Shown here piece by piece: positions 27,157 to 35,494 of a stretch of 64,000 bases of DNA. Below the pieces are notes generated by a model that did no database searches, was not told the origin of the DNA, and saw only the letters and a list, made by a program, of their open reading frames with translations. Source of the DNA: CADEED01 sp035701825 (GTDB taxonomy: Bacteria; Pseudomonadota; Gammaproteobacteria; Steroidobacterales; Steroidobacteraceae). The position numbers were made by a program, and so were the translations under genes. Within the stretch, counting starts at the first letter, position 1, and every line of letters begins with the position of its first letter. The DNA is taken from the NCBI GenBank assembly GCA_035701825.1, contig DASSRK010000115.1:9922-73921 (forward strand). Direction: 5' to 3'.

Positions 27157-30100
27157 GCCGCGCGAAACGCATCGCGGCGTGGACGGGCGGCACGCTGGCG
27201 GCGTTGCTGGTGGCGGTCGGCGCATGGCTCGGCTGGCTGCTGTTCACGACTCCGGGCGCGCGTTGGATCGCGGCCACGGCCACGCAGCGCTTCGCGCCGC
27301 AGGTGAAGTACGCGTCCATCGACGGCACCATCGCCGGCGTCCTCGAGGTGCGCGACTTCCGTTTCGAAGGCGGCGCGGATACCGCGAAGATCCGGATCGC
27401 GCGCCTGGCGGTCGATCCGACGCTTTCCATGCTGCTGTCGCGCACCTTGCGCATCGAACGCGCGACGGTCTCCGGCCTGTCATTCACCTTGCCCGAAAAG
27501 CCGAAGCCCGACGAGCCGGATCAGCCCTTGTGGATCGAGCCGCCGGTCGAGGTCGTGGTGCGCGACTTCGCGCTCGAGGACGGTCGAATCTTCGACCACC
27601 GGAAGCAGATTGCGCAGGTCCGCCAGCTCGGCGTCTCGGCGCGTTGGACGCGCGAGTCGCTCGATATCGAGAGACTGACGCTGTTGCCCGGCGACATCGA
27701 CGGAAGCCTCGAGGCGCGCGGACGCATCACGCCGCACGACCGGACGGTGCGCGCGGTGCTGCATGCGCGCTGGAAAGACGTGGTGATTCCCGAAAAGCTC
27801 GCCGGGCGCACGCTTGCCACCGCGGGAGAGATCGACCTCGACGGCACTCCGCAACGCTACACGGCGCGAGGAGCCCTGGACTTCGGCCCGCCGGGGCAGC
27901 TCGCGCACATCGTGCTTTCGATGCATGGCACCGACCGGGCGGCGACCCTCGACAATCTCGACCTCACCCAGCGCGCCGGCAAACTCAACCTGCACGGCGA
28001 CGTGCAGTTCGATCCGCGCGTCGCCTGGAACCTGTTCGTGCGCGCGGATGACTTCGACCCGGGCGCCTTCCTGGCGCAATGGCCCGGCCGCCTCGACCTG
28101 GATTTCAGCACGCGCGGCACGCTCGAGGATGCGGGTCCGCGCGGCGCGTTGCGCATCGCGACGCTGTCGGGCGTGCTGCGCGGGCGGCCGCTCGCGGGGA
28201 CGGGCGAACTTCAATTCGCGGCGCCGTCGACGCTCGACGGTGTGCTGCGCGTGAGCTCGGGGCGCAGCCGGGTCGAGGTGCGGGGCGCGGCCGGCAAATC
28301 GATCGATGCGACCGTGGATCTCGCCGTCGCCTCGCTCAACGATTGGCTCCCCGACGCGCAAGGTAGTTTGAGCGGCCGGTTCCGCGTGCGCGGCGCCTGG
28401 CCGAAGCTGAGCATCGACGGCGGCGCCGATGGGCGCGCGCTGGCGCTGGCGACGCCCGCGAAACAGGGCGAGCCGGTTCCGGAACCGACGCGGGTCGGCA
28501 ACGTGCACGTCGACGCGCGGGTCGACTCGCCGCTCGACCCGGCGGGCAGCATCGCGATTGCCGCGCGCGGCCTGCACGTCGCCGGACTGCGGTTCGCCAC
28601 GGTGCAGGTGAATGGCTCGGGCAACCAGGCGCGGCACCGCGTGCGCCTGGAGGCGGATGGCGAGCGTTTCGATGGCAGCGTGGAGCTCGCGGGCGGCCTC
28701 ACGGCCGGCGGCTGGAGTGGCGAGCTGCAGAAACTGGTGGTCGACGCGCCGGATGTCGCGCGGCTGGCGTTGCGCGCGCCGGCGCACGTGCTGTACGACG
28801 ACGGCGCCTTCAGTCTCGGCCAGAGCTGCTTCGTGGACCAGGACAGCTCGCTGTGCGTGGCGGCGAGCCTCGCCCGGGACGGCGCGATCGACGGCAGCTA
28901 TTCCTTCGATCGCGTGCCGCTGGGACTGGCGAATGCACTGGCACCGCGGGCGATGCCGGGCGACTTGCGCGGCGAGGTACGCGGCGCCGGCAAGCTGCGG
29001 CGCACGGCGGCGGGCGAGTGGTTTGGCGAGGCGCGGGTCACCTCGCCCGAGGCGCGCCTGGTCATGCGCGATACGCAGCCGGGCGAGAGCGCGCTGGGCC
29101 AGCAGACCTTCACGCTGTATGAAAACCTCGACGCGCGGGCCGGGCTCGAAGGCACGCGCGGCCGCGTGCGACTGCATGCGGAGCTGGAACACGGCGGCCG
29201 CATCGACGGCAGCGCCTCGCTGAGCGCGCTCGATTCCGATTCTCCCGGTGTCCGCGGCGAGCTTGCGGCCTCGGTGCCCACGCTTGCGCCCTTCGGCGGC
29301 TTCGTTCCCACGATGGCCAACATCGATGGCGGCATCGACGCGAGGGTGCAGTTCGGCGGCACGCTGGCGGCGCCCGAGGTGACGGGCAACGTACGCGCGA
29401 CGCGGCTGCAAGCCGATCTTGGCGATCTCGGCATCGAGCTGCGCGAAGGCGAAGCGCAGGCCGAAGCGCTGCGCGGCGGTGGCTTGCGCCTGTCCGGGCA
29501 GGTGCGTTCCGGCAAGGGCCGAATCGGCCTTCGCGGCACGATGAGCGGGCGCGGCGTGGTCGACCTGCAGATCGACGGGCGTGACTTCGTGGCGGCGGAT
29601 ATCCCGGCGGCGCAAGTCGTCATCGCGCCGAAGCTCGCGCTCACCGGGGATCCGAAAGCCTGGCTGCTCGCGGGCGAGGTCGCCATCGCGCGCGCCGACG
29701 TCAACCTGCAGAAGCTGCCGCGCGACCAGCCTCCGGGCGCGTCGCCGGATGTCATCGTGGTACGCAATGGGCGCGTGGTGGAGAGCGCCGCGCAGCAGGC
29801 GAGCCTGCCATTGACCGCCGACATCAACGTGATCCTGGGCGACAAGATCAAGATCGTGGGCTACGGCCTCGATGCCGCGGTGACGGGTCAGTTGCGGGTG
29901 CGCGAGGCGCCGGGCGCGGCGGCCACGGGTTCGGGCCAGCTGTCGGTGTCCGGGCGCTACAAGGCTTACGGCCAGGATCTCACCATCCAGCAGGGACGGC
30001 TGTTGTTCGCCGGCACGCCGCTCGACAATCCGCGGCTGTCCATCGTCGCGATGCGCGAGATCAACGATGTCCTGTCTACCGGACTGCGCATCGCGGGCTC

Positions 30101-30524
30101 GGCGCAGAAGCCGGTGATCACGGTGATCTCGGATCCGGAGGTGGGCGAGGCCGATGCACTGTCGTACCTGGTCACCGGTCACTCGCTGTCGGAAGTCGGC
30201 ACCGCGAGCGGCAGCTCGCAGGACGCGCTGGCCTCGGCGACGCGGTCGCTGGAGAGCGCGGGCGCCGGTCTGGTCGCCAAGCGCATCGGCAAACGCCTCG
30301 GGCTCGACGAGGCCAGCGTCGAGGAGAACGAGATGATCGGCGGCTCGGCGCTGACCATCGGTGAGTACCTCTCGCCGCGCCTGTACCTGAGCTACGGCGT
30401 CGGGTTGTTCCAGCCCGGCGAAGTCATCGCCTTGCGTTACAAGCTGTCGAAGGAATTCGGCGTCAAGGTGGAGCGCGGCACCGAGGAGACGCGCACCGGC
30501 GTCGAGTACCGCATCGAAAGATGA
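27153..30524 (+). CDS. tamB: translocation and assembly module TamB
   Basis: A 1123-residue AsmA-like envelope protein. An N-terminal signal anchor (RIAAWTGGTLAALLVAVGAWLGWLLF) is followed by a long repetitive beta-rich region that should form a periplasm-spanning hydrophobic groove. The C-terminal DUF490/TamB domain holds typical segments such as GQDLTIQQGRLLFAGTPLDNPRLSI, VTVISDPEVGEADALSYLVTG and GEYLSPRLYLSYGVGLFQPGE. It acts with TamA, bridging inner and outer membranes in protein insertion and phospholipid transport. Its ATG overlaps the tamA stop as ATGA, so translation is coupled. It is slightly shorter than E. coli TamB but complete, ending in VEYRIER. Confidence 0.94.
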   Translation: MSRAKRIAAWTGGTLAALLVAVGAWLGWLLFTTPGARWIAATATQRFAPQVKYASIDGTIAGVLEVRDFRFEGGADTAKIRIARLAVDPTLSMLLSRTLRIERATVSGLSFTLPEKPKPDEPDQPLWIEPPVEVVVRDFALEDGRIFDHRKQIAQVRQLGVSARWTRESLDIERLTLLPGDIDGSLEARGRITPHDRTVRAVLHARWKDVVIPEKLAGRTLATAGEIDLDGTPQRYTARGALDFGPPGQLAHIVLSMHGTDRAATLDNLDLTQRAGKLNLHGDVQFDPRVAWNLFVRADDFDPGAFLAQWPGRLDLDFSTRGTLEDAGPRGALRIATLSGVLRGRPLAGTGELQFAAPSTLDGVLRVSSGRSRVEVRGAAGKSIDATVDLAVASLNDWLPDAQGSLSGRFRVRGAWPKLSIDGGADGRALALATPAKQGEPVPEPTRVGNVHVDARVDSPLDPAGSIAIAARGLHVAGLRFATVQVNGSGNQARHRVRLEADGERFDGSVELAGGLTAGGWSGELQKLVVDAPDVARLALRAPAHVLYDDGAFSLGQSCFVDQDSSLCVAASLARDGAIDGSYSFDRVPLGLANALAPRAMPGDLRGEVRGAGKLRRTAAGEWFGEARVTSPEARLVMRDTQPGESALGQQTFTLYENLDARAGLEGTRGRVRLHAELEHGGRIDGSASLSALDSDSPGVRGELAASVPTLAPFGGFVPTMANIDGGIDARVQFGGTLAAPEVTGNVRATRLQADLGDLGIELREGEAQAEALRGGGLRLSGQVRSGKGRIGLRGTMSGRGVVDLQIDGRDFVAADIPAAQVVIAPKLALTGDPKAWLLAGEVAIARADVNLQKLPRDQPPGASPDVIVVRNGRVVESAAQQASLPLTADINVILGDKIKIVGYGLDAAVTGQLRVREAPGAAATGSGQLSVSGRYKAYGQDLTIQQGRLLFAGTPLDNPRLSIVAMREINDVLSTGLRIAGSAQKPVITVISDPEVGEADALSYLVTGHSLSEVGTASGSSQDALASATRSLESAGAGLVAKRIGKRLGLDEASVEENEMIGGSALTIGEYLSPRLYLSYGVGLFQPGEVIALRYKLSKEFGVKVERGTEETRTGVEYRIER

Positions 30525-30575
30525 GGCCCGTGTCGGAAACCAGCGTGGAGGCTCCGGCGTTCGCCGGCGCCGGCG

Positions 30576-33266
30576 CTACTTGCGCGCCATTTCCCGGATC
30601 ATGGTGCGTGTCAGCGCCTGCTTCGCGGTCCAGTAGTCCTGCCACGGATCCCGGCGCAGCCTGGCGACGCGGTCCGGCACGTTGCGAATGTTGAAATGGG
30701 CGCCGCGGATGTCCGTGTCGATTTCCTGCCAGGTGACCGGCGTCGACACCCCGACGCCCGGGCGCCAGCGCGGCGAATAGGCGGCGACGGCCGAGGCGCC
30801 GAATGCATTGCGCAGGTAGTCGACGAAGATCTTGCGCTTGCGATTGCGCTCGCCGGACTTGGACGTGAACTGGGTCGGTGCGATGCGCTCCATGAAGCGC
30901 GTGACGCTGAGCGCGAACTCCCGGGCGGTGTCCCAATCGGGGCGCGGGGCGCCGAGCGGCACGACCACGTGCAGTCCCTTGCCCCCGGTGGTCTTGATCC
31001 AGCTGTCGAGGCCGACATCCGCGAGCAGCTTGCGGATCGCGAGCGCCGCGTCGCGCAGCGGCGCGTAGTCGAGATCGGCGCCGGGATCGAGATCGAAGGT
31101 GAGGCGATCGGCCTGTTTCGGCTTCGGCATCACCGCGCCCCAGCTGTGCAGCTCGACCGCGCCGATCTGCGCCAGGTGCAGCAGTCCCTCGGGGGAATCG
31201 CAGACCACGAAGTCGGGATTCTTGTCGGTGTTGGGTATCTTCACGATGCGCAGGCCGGCGCCCGAGCTGTCGAGGAAGTGCTTCTGGAAGAAGGGTTGCG
31301 ACCCGTGGGTGTTGCGCAGGATGGACAGCGGGCGCTGCAGGTAGTGAGGCATCGCGAGGCCGCTGACGGCGGCGAGGTACTCGGCGAGCTGCAGCTTGGT
31401 GACGCCGTCGTGCGGGAAGAGCACGCGATCGGGGTGCGTGAGGCGCTGGCCGGAAACCTCGGTGGCATCGGCATCGCCGCGCGCCGCTGTTGCTGCCCGG
31501 GTGCGCGTCTTGCCACGGCCCGCGGTTGTGCCCCCGGCCGGCGCCTTGCGCGAGTCTTGCCGGTTCGCCGGCCCGGCACCGTCCTGTTTCACCACGTCGG
31601 CAGTATGCGCGGGTTCCTCGCGCACCACGGTGGCGGGATCGCGGTCCTGGCGCATGCCGAGGTAGCGCGGCTGGCGCAGCACGCCGCCGTGGGTCCAGTC
31701 GGCGAAGGCGACCTGGATCACGAGCTCGGGCTTCATCCAGTGCCAGTTCTCCCCGGAGCGCCGGTCGGGGAGGTTCTCGAACGGGCTGTCCTTGCGCGCC
31801 AGGCGCTTCGCGCGCTCGTGCCACTCGCGGCGTTCGCCGGCGTCGAAGCCGCCGCCCACGCGGCCCACGTAGCGCAATCCGCCCTTGCCGGTGCGCACGC
31901 CGACCAGCAGCGAGGAGAACGTCCCGGTGCCGCGGCCGGGTAGATAGGCGGCGCCGCCCACCACGAACTCCTGCTCGCGGTGGCACTTGATCTTGAGCCA
32001 GTCGGCCGAGCGTCCACGCGCATAGCGCGAGCCGACCCGCTTGGCGATCAGCCCCTCGAGGTGCTGGTTGCACACCCGCGCCAGCAGGTCGCCGCTCTGG
32101 CTGTGGAGCTGGTCGGCCAGCCGCAGCGGGCCCTTCGCGGGTAGTTTGGCGAAGGCGGCGTCGAGCCGTGACTTGCGCTGCCCGAGCGGCTGGTCGCGCA
32201 GGTCCTCGCCCTTCCAGTAGAGCAGGTCGAAGACGCAGTACTGCAGCTCCTCGAGCCGGCCCTGTTCGCGCACGTGCTGCAGCAGGGAGAAGTCCGAACG
32301 GCCGTTGGGATCGGTGGCGATGAGCTCGCCGTCGACCCAGGCGCCGCGCAGGTCGAGCGCCCGCAGCGCCTGCACCACGGGACCGGCCTTCTGCGTCCAG
32401 TCGAGGCCGTTGCGCGAGATGCAGCGCACGTCATCGCCGTCACAGCGGCACAACAGCCGCACGCCGTCGTATTTGAGCTCGTAAACCCAGTCACCTTCGC
32501 CGGGCGCCGCGTCGACCAGCGTGGCGAGCATGGGCTCGAGGGTCGCGGGCAGGGCGCGGCCGCGCGGACCGGAACTGCGCGTGCTGCGCGGGCGCGGCGC
32601 CGCGGACTTTTTCGGCCGGCGTTGCCGTGCAGCCGGGACCGCGGGCGCCGCGAGCTGCCGTTCCGGGGCGTCGGCTTGCCCGGCGTCGATGACGTCGGCA
32701 TTCGCACCGGTGCGCGCCGCCGCGTCGTGGCTCTTCATCAGCAGCCACTGCGTCTGCCTGCCCTGCATGCGCGTGCGCACCAGGTGCCACTTGCCGGTGA
32801 GCTTGCGGCCGTGGATCAGGAACTCCACGTGGCCCTTGGCGAGGCCCTTGTCGAAGTCCCCGACCGGCTCCCAGGTGCCGTGGTCCCAGATGTCGACGTG
32901 CCCGCCGCCGTACTGGCCCTTCGGGATGTCGCCCGAGAACTTCGCGTAGGCGAGGGGATGATCTTCGACCTCGACGGCGAGGCGCTTGTCGGCGGGATCG
33001 AGCGACGGGCCCTTCGGCACCGCCCAGCTGCGCAGTGTGCCCCGCCATTCGAGGCGGAAGTCCCAGTGCAGGCGGCTCGCCGCATGCTTCTGCACGACAT
33101 AGACGAGCTGTCCGGCCTGCTTGCCGCGCGGCGCAACACTGCCGGATTTTTTTCCCGGCGCCGTCTTCGGCCGCGTCGAGGGTTCGGCGGTTTTTGAAAA
33201 GTCGCGCTTCTGGGCGTAGCGCCGGAGGCGCGATTTGCCGCGGCCGCGATGTCCGGCGTCCGCCAT
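30576..33266 (-). CDS. ligD: ATP-dependent DNA ligase D (phosphoesterase-ligase-polymerase)
   Basis: An 896-residue LigD for non-homologous end joining. Domain order is PE-LIG-POL: 3'-phosphoesterase (about 50-180; YVVQKHAASRLHWDFRLEW, PKGQYGGGHVDIWDHG), a Lys/Ala/Pro linker (about 205-240), the ligase with adenylated Lys265 in YELKYDGVRLLCR plus the OB-fold, then the primase-type polymerase (from about 600; LTHPDRVLFPHDGVTK, LTFDLDPGADLDYAPLR with the catalytic Asp pair, TTGGKGLHVVVPL). This order matches the Pseudomonas type. ATG 33266 lies 3 bp after ku stops, so Ku and LigD are co-transcribed. It is convergent with tamB. Confidence 0.95.
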   Translation of the reverse strand: MADAGHRGRGKSRLRRYAQKRDFSKTAEPSTRPKTAPGKKSGSVAPRGKQAGQLVYVVQKHAASRLHWDFRLEWRGTLRSWAVPKGPSLDPADKRLAVEVEDHPLAYAKFSGDIPKGQYGGGHVDIWDHGTWEPVGDFDKGLAKGHVEFLIHGRKLTGKWHLVRTRMQGRQTQWLLMKSHDAAARTGANADVIDAGQADAPERQLAAPAVPAARQRRPKKSAAPRPRSTRSSGPRGRALPATLEPMLATLVDAAPGEGDWVYELKYDGVRLLCRCDGDDVRCISRNGLDWTQKAGPVVQALRALDLRGAWVDGELIATDPNGRSDFSLLQHVREQGRLEELQYCVFDLLYWKGEDLRDQPLGQRKSRLDAAFAKLPAKGPLRLADQLHSQSGDLLARVCNQHLEGLIAKRVGSRYARGRSADWLKIKCHREQEFVVGGAAYLPGRGTGTFSSLLVGVRTGKGGLRYVGRVGGGFDAGERREWHERAKRLARKDSPFENLPDRRSGENWHWMKPELVIQVAFADWTHGGVLRQPRYLGMRQDRDPATVVREEPAHTADVVKQDGAGPANRQDSRKAPAGGTTAGRGKTRTRAATAARGDADATEVSGQRLTHPDRVLFPHDGVTKLQLAEYLAAVSGLAMPHYLQRPLSILRNTHGSQPFFQKHFLDSSGAGLRIVKIPNTDKNPDFVVCDSPEGLLHLAQIGAVELHSWGAVMPKPKQADRLTFDLDPGADLDYAPLRDAALAIRKLLADVGLDSWIKTTGGKGLHVVVPLGAPRPDWDTAREFALSVTRFMERIAPTQFTSKSGERNRKRKIFVDYLRNAFGASAVAAYSPRWRPGVGVSTPVTWQEIDTDIRGAHFNIRNVPDRVARLRRDPWQDYWTAKQALTRTMIREMARK

Positions 33267-33269
33267 GCC

Positions 33270-34241
33270 TCAGGCGCGGCGCGCGTGGCGCGCGTTGGTG
33301 GTGCGCCGGCGCACGGCGCCGTGCTTACGCTTGCTGGCGCGGGCCGCGGTGTCGTGGCTGCCGCGGCCGCTCTGCTCGAGACTGCGCTGGAGCAGCGACA
33401 TGAGGTCGACCACCTTGCCGCCGCCGCCGGCGGCGCGCTCGGCGCCGTCCGCCTCGGGCTCGGTCAGCGCGTGCGTCTGGCCGGACTTGATCTTCGCTTC
33501 GATGCGCTTCATCAGGTCGTCCCGGTAGGTGTCCTTGAACGCCTCCGGGCGGAATTCCTCGGTCATGCCTTCGACCAGCTTGAGCGCCATGTCGAGCTCG
33601 CGCTGGCTGGCGCCGCCGGCCTTGCGTGCCGCGGGCGCCGCCGCGAGCTCGGGCTTCGGCTGGATCTCGTCCTGGTAGCGCAGCGTGTCGAGCGTGATGA
33701 CGTCCTCGACCGGCATCAGCGCCGCGAGGTACTGTCGGCTACGCAGCACGAACGTCGCCACGGCAAGCCTCTGCGATTGCTCCAGCGCCTGGCGCAGCAA
33801 TGCGTAGACCCGCTCGCCACCCTTGTCGGGCACGAGGTAGTAGGGCGTGTCGAAGTAGTAAGGCGCGATGGCGTCGCGCGCGACGAAGGCCTGGATGTCG
33901 ATGGTCCGAGACGCTTCGACGTTCGCACGCCGGAAGTCCTCGTCCGTGAGCACCACGTACTCGCCCGTCTCATATTCATATCCTTTGACGACGTCGTTCC
34001 AGTCGACCACCTTGCCGGTGGACTTGTTGTAGCGCTGGTAGCCGACCGGTGCGAAGTCGCGCTTGTCGAGCAGGTCGAGGTCGAGGGTCCCGGAACGCGC
34101 CGCGCTGTGCAGCGTCACGGGAATGTGGATCAGGCTGAAGCTGATCGCGCCGGTCCACAGGCCGCGACGCCCGCGGCCGCGCGCGCCCGTGCCGTCGCCA
34201 TCGGCGGCACCATTGCCCGTGGATTTCCTGCGACTAGCTAT
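33270..34241 (-). CDS. ku: Ku end-binding protein, probable ATA start
   Basis: A bacterial Ku homodimer protein that binds double-strand ends and recruits LigD. Reading from the first ordinary start (GTG 34118) would begin at VTLHSAARSG and lose the family's opening strand. The same frame upstream encodes GLWTGAISFSLIHIP, the conserved Ku N-terminus, preceded by a basic ASRRKSTGNGAADGDGTG tail. No ATG, GTG or TTG exists in that stretch. An ATA at 34241-34239 has GGAGA six bases before it and would give a 323-residue protein. Core segments such as KGYEYETGEYVVLTDED and the C-terminal basic tail are normal. The start codon is therefore unusual, or altered by mutation or sequencing error. Confidence 0.85.
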   Translation of the reverse strand: MASRRKSTGNGAADGDGTGARGRGRRGLWTGAISFSLIHIPVTLHSAARSGTLDLDLLDKRDFAPVGYQRYNKSTGKVVDWNDVVKGYEYETGEYVVLTDEDFRRANVEASRTIDIQAFVARDAIAPYYFDTPYYLVPDKGGERVYALLRQALEQSQRLAVATFVLRSRQYLAALMPVEDVITLDTLRYQDEIQPKPELAAAPAARKAGGASQRELDMALKLVEGMTEEFRPEAFKDTYRDDLMKRIEAKIKSGQTHALTEPEADGAERAAGGGGKVVDLMSLLQRSLEQSGRGSHDTAARASKRKHGAVRRRTTNARHARRA

Positions 34242-35358
34242 GGCCGCTCTCCGCCTGCACCAGCGGCGGCTCGCGCGGCACCGGTGGCCGGCGCAGTTCC
34301 TGGCGCATGGTCGGGCGGTTCTGCTTGCGCGGCGTGCCGCGCAGCTCGATCCATTCCCCGCGCTCGATGGATTCGTGGATGGCCTCGATGATGGCCACGT
34401 CGATCAGGCCTTCCTTGCCCGAAGGTTCCGGCTGGCGGTTGCGGCGCACGCAATCCGCGAAGTACACCAGCTCCGGCGCGAACTGGTCGCTCTTCGCGAA
34501 TTTCCTTTTCTTCTTCTTCTCGCCGACGGTGAGCTCGTATCCGAGTCCCTCGGCGTATTCATAGGCGGGGTCCACGACGATGCTGCCTTTGGTGCCGACG
34601 ATCTCGTAGCGCGAGCGGTCCGCGGCGCCGAAACTGCAGATGAAGTTCGCGATGCGCTCGCCGGGAAATTTCAGGATGACGTGCACGGATTCCGGGATCT
34701 CCGCGAAGCGCGGGTCGTCGGACAAGGCCGCCGTGGCCCACACCTGCGTCGGTTCGTCGGCGAACACGTAGCGCGCGGCGTTCTGGCAATAGATGCCGAT
34801 GTCCCACTCCGGGCCGCCGCCGAGCTCGGACTGCGTGCGGATGTTCCCGGCCTTCACCTGCATGGAGAACTGCGAGTCGAAGTAGCGCGCCTTGCCGATG
34901 CGCTTCTTCCGCACCAGCTCGGCGACTTCGAGATTGCAGCGCTCGAAGTGCAGGCGATACGCCGTCATCAGCGTGACGCCATTGCGTTCGCAGGCATCGA
35001 TCATGCGTTCGCAGTCGCGCACGGTGGTGGCCAGCGGTTTCTCGCACAGCACGTGGAGTCCCGCTTCGGCCGCGCGGATCACCCATTCGGCGTGCTCGGT
35101 GTTGGGAGTGGCGACATACACGGCATCGATCGCGCCGCTGTCGAACAGCTTGTCGGCCTCGGCGTAGGAGGCCAGGTGCTCGACGCCATAGCGCTTGCCG
35201 AGCTTGCTGAGCTTGGCGCCGGTGCCGGAAACCAGGGCGGTCAGCTGCACGTGGGGGCGAGCGTGGCGGAAGGCGGGCAGCACCGCGGCCTGCGCGATGT
35301 GACCCAGGCCGACCACGCCGAAGCGCAGCGGCGCCGCTGATTTGGAACGGCTTTTCAT
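34234..35358 (-). CDS. Gfo/Idh/MocA family oxidoreductase (cytoplasmic)
   Basis: A 374-residue NAD(P)-dependent dehydrogenase. The N-terminal Rossmann fold shows GVVGLGHIAQAAVLPAF (near residue 13), then the family's AVYVATPNTEHAEWVIRAAEAG and the CEKPLATTVRDC motif with the conserved Lys. The C-terminal half is the GFO_IDH_MocA beta-sheet domain (GGGPEWDIGIYCQNAARYV). There is no signal peptide. Substrates in this family are usually sugars or inositols and cannot be named here. It is the upstream gene of a minus-strand run: its stop overlaps the proposed ku start by 8 bases, so ku and ligD may be expressed with it. A Lys-rich patch (EKKKKRKFAKSD) interrupts the C-terminal domain. Confidence 0.87.
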   Translation of the reverse strand: MKSRSKSAAPLRFGVVGLGHIAQAAVLPAFRHARPHVQLTALVSGTGAKLSKLGKRYGVEHLASYAEADKLFDSGAIDAVYVATPNTEHAEWVIRAAEAGLHVLCEKPLATTVRDCERMIDACERNGVTLMTAYRLHFERCNLEVAELVRKKRIGKARYFDSQFSMQVKAGNIRTQSELGGGPEWDIGIYCQNAARYVFADEPTQVWATAALSDDPRFAEIPESVHVILKFPGERIANFICSFGAADRSRYEIVGTKGSIVVDPAYEYAEGLGYELTVGEKKKKRKFAKSDQFAPELVYFADCVRRNRQPEPSGKEGLIDVAIIEAIHESIERGEWIELRGTPRKQNRPTMRQELRRPPVPREPPLVQAESGHS

Positions 35359-35494
35359 GAGGGACAGTAGAAGCGGGCGCGGAGGCTGCCGTTATCAGCC
35401 AAGCCCCCGCGCCCTTGTCGGAATTGATTCTGCAGGACCGCTTTGGGAAGATGCGCGGCCCTAAGCGATTGATCTGTTTTAAGAAAACACTTTC

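Noticed and set aside
27480..30182. 900-codon open frame antisense to tamB
   Set aside because: High-GC third positions keep antisense frames open. The translation is Arg/Ala/His-rich without motifs, and tamB on the other strand is clear. The same applies to the frames at 45358-47280, 34559-36649, 2743-4542 and 60679-62997.
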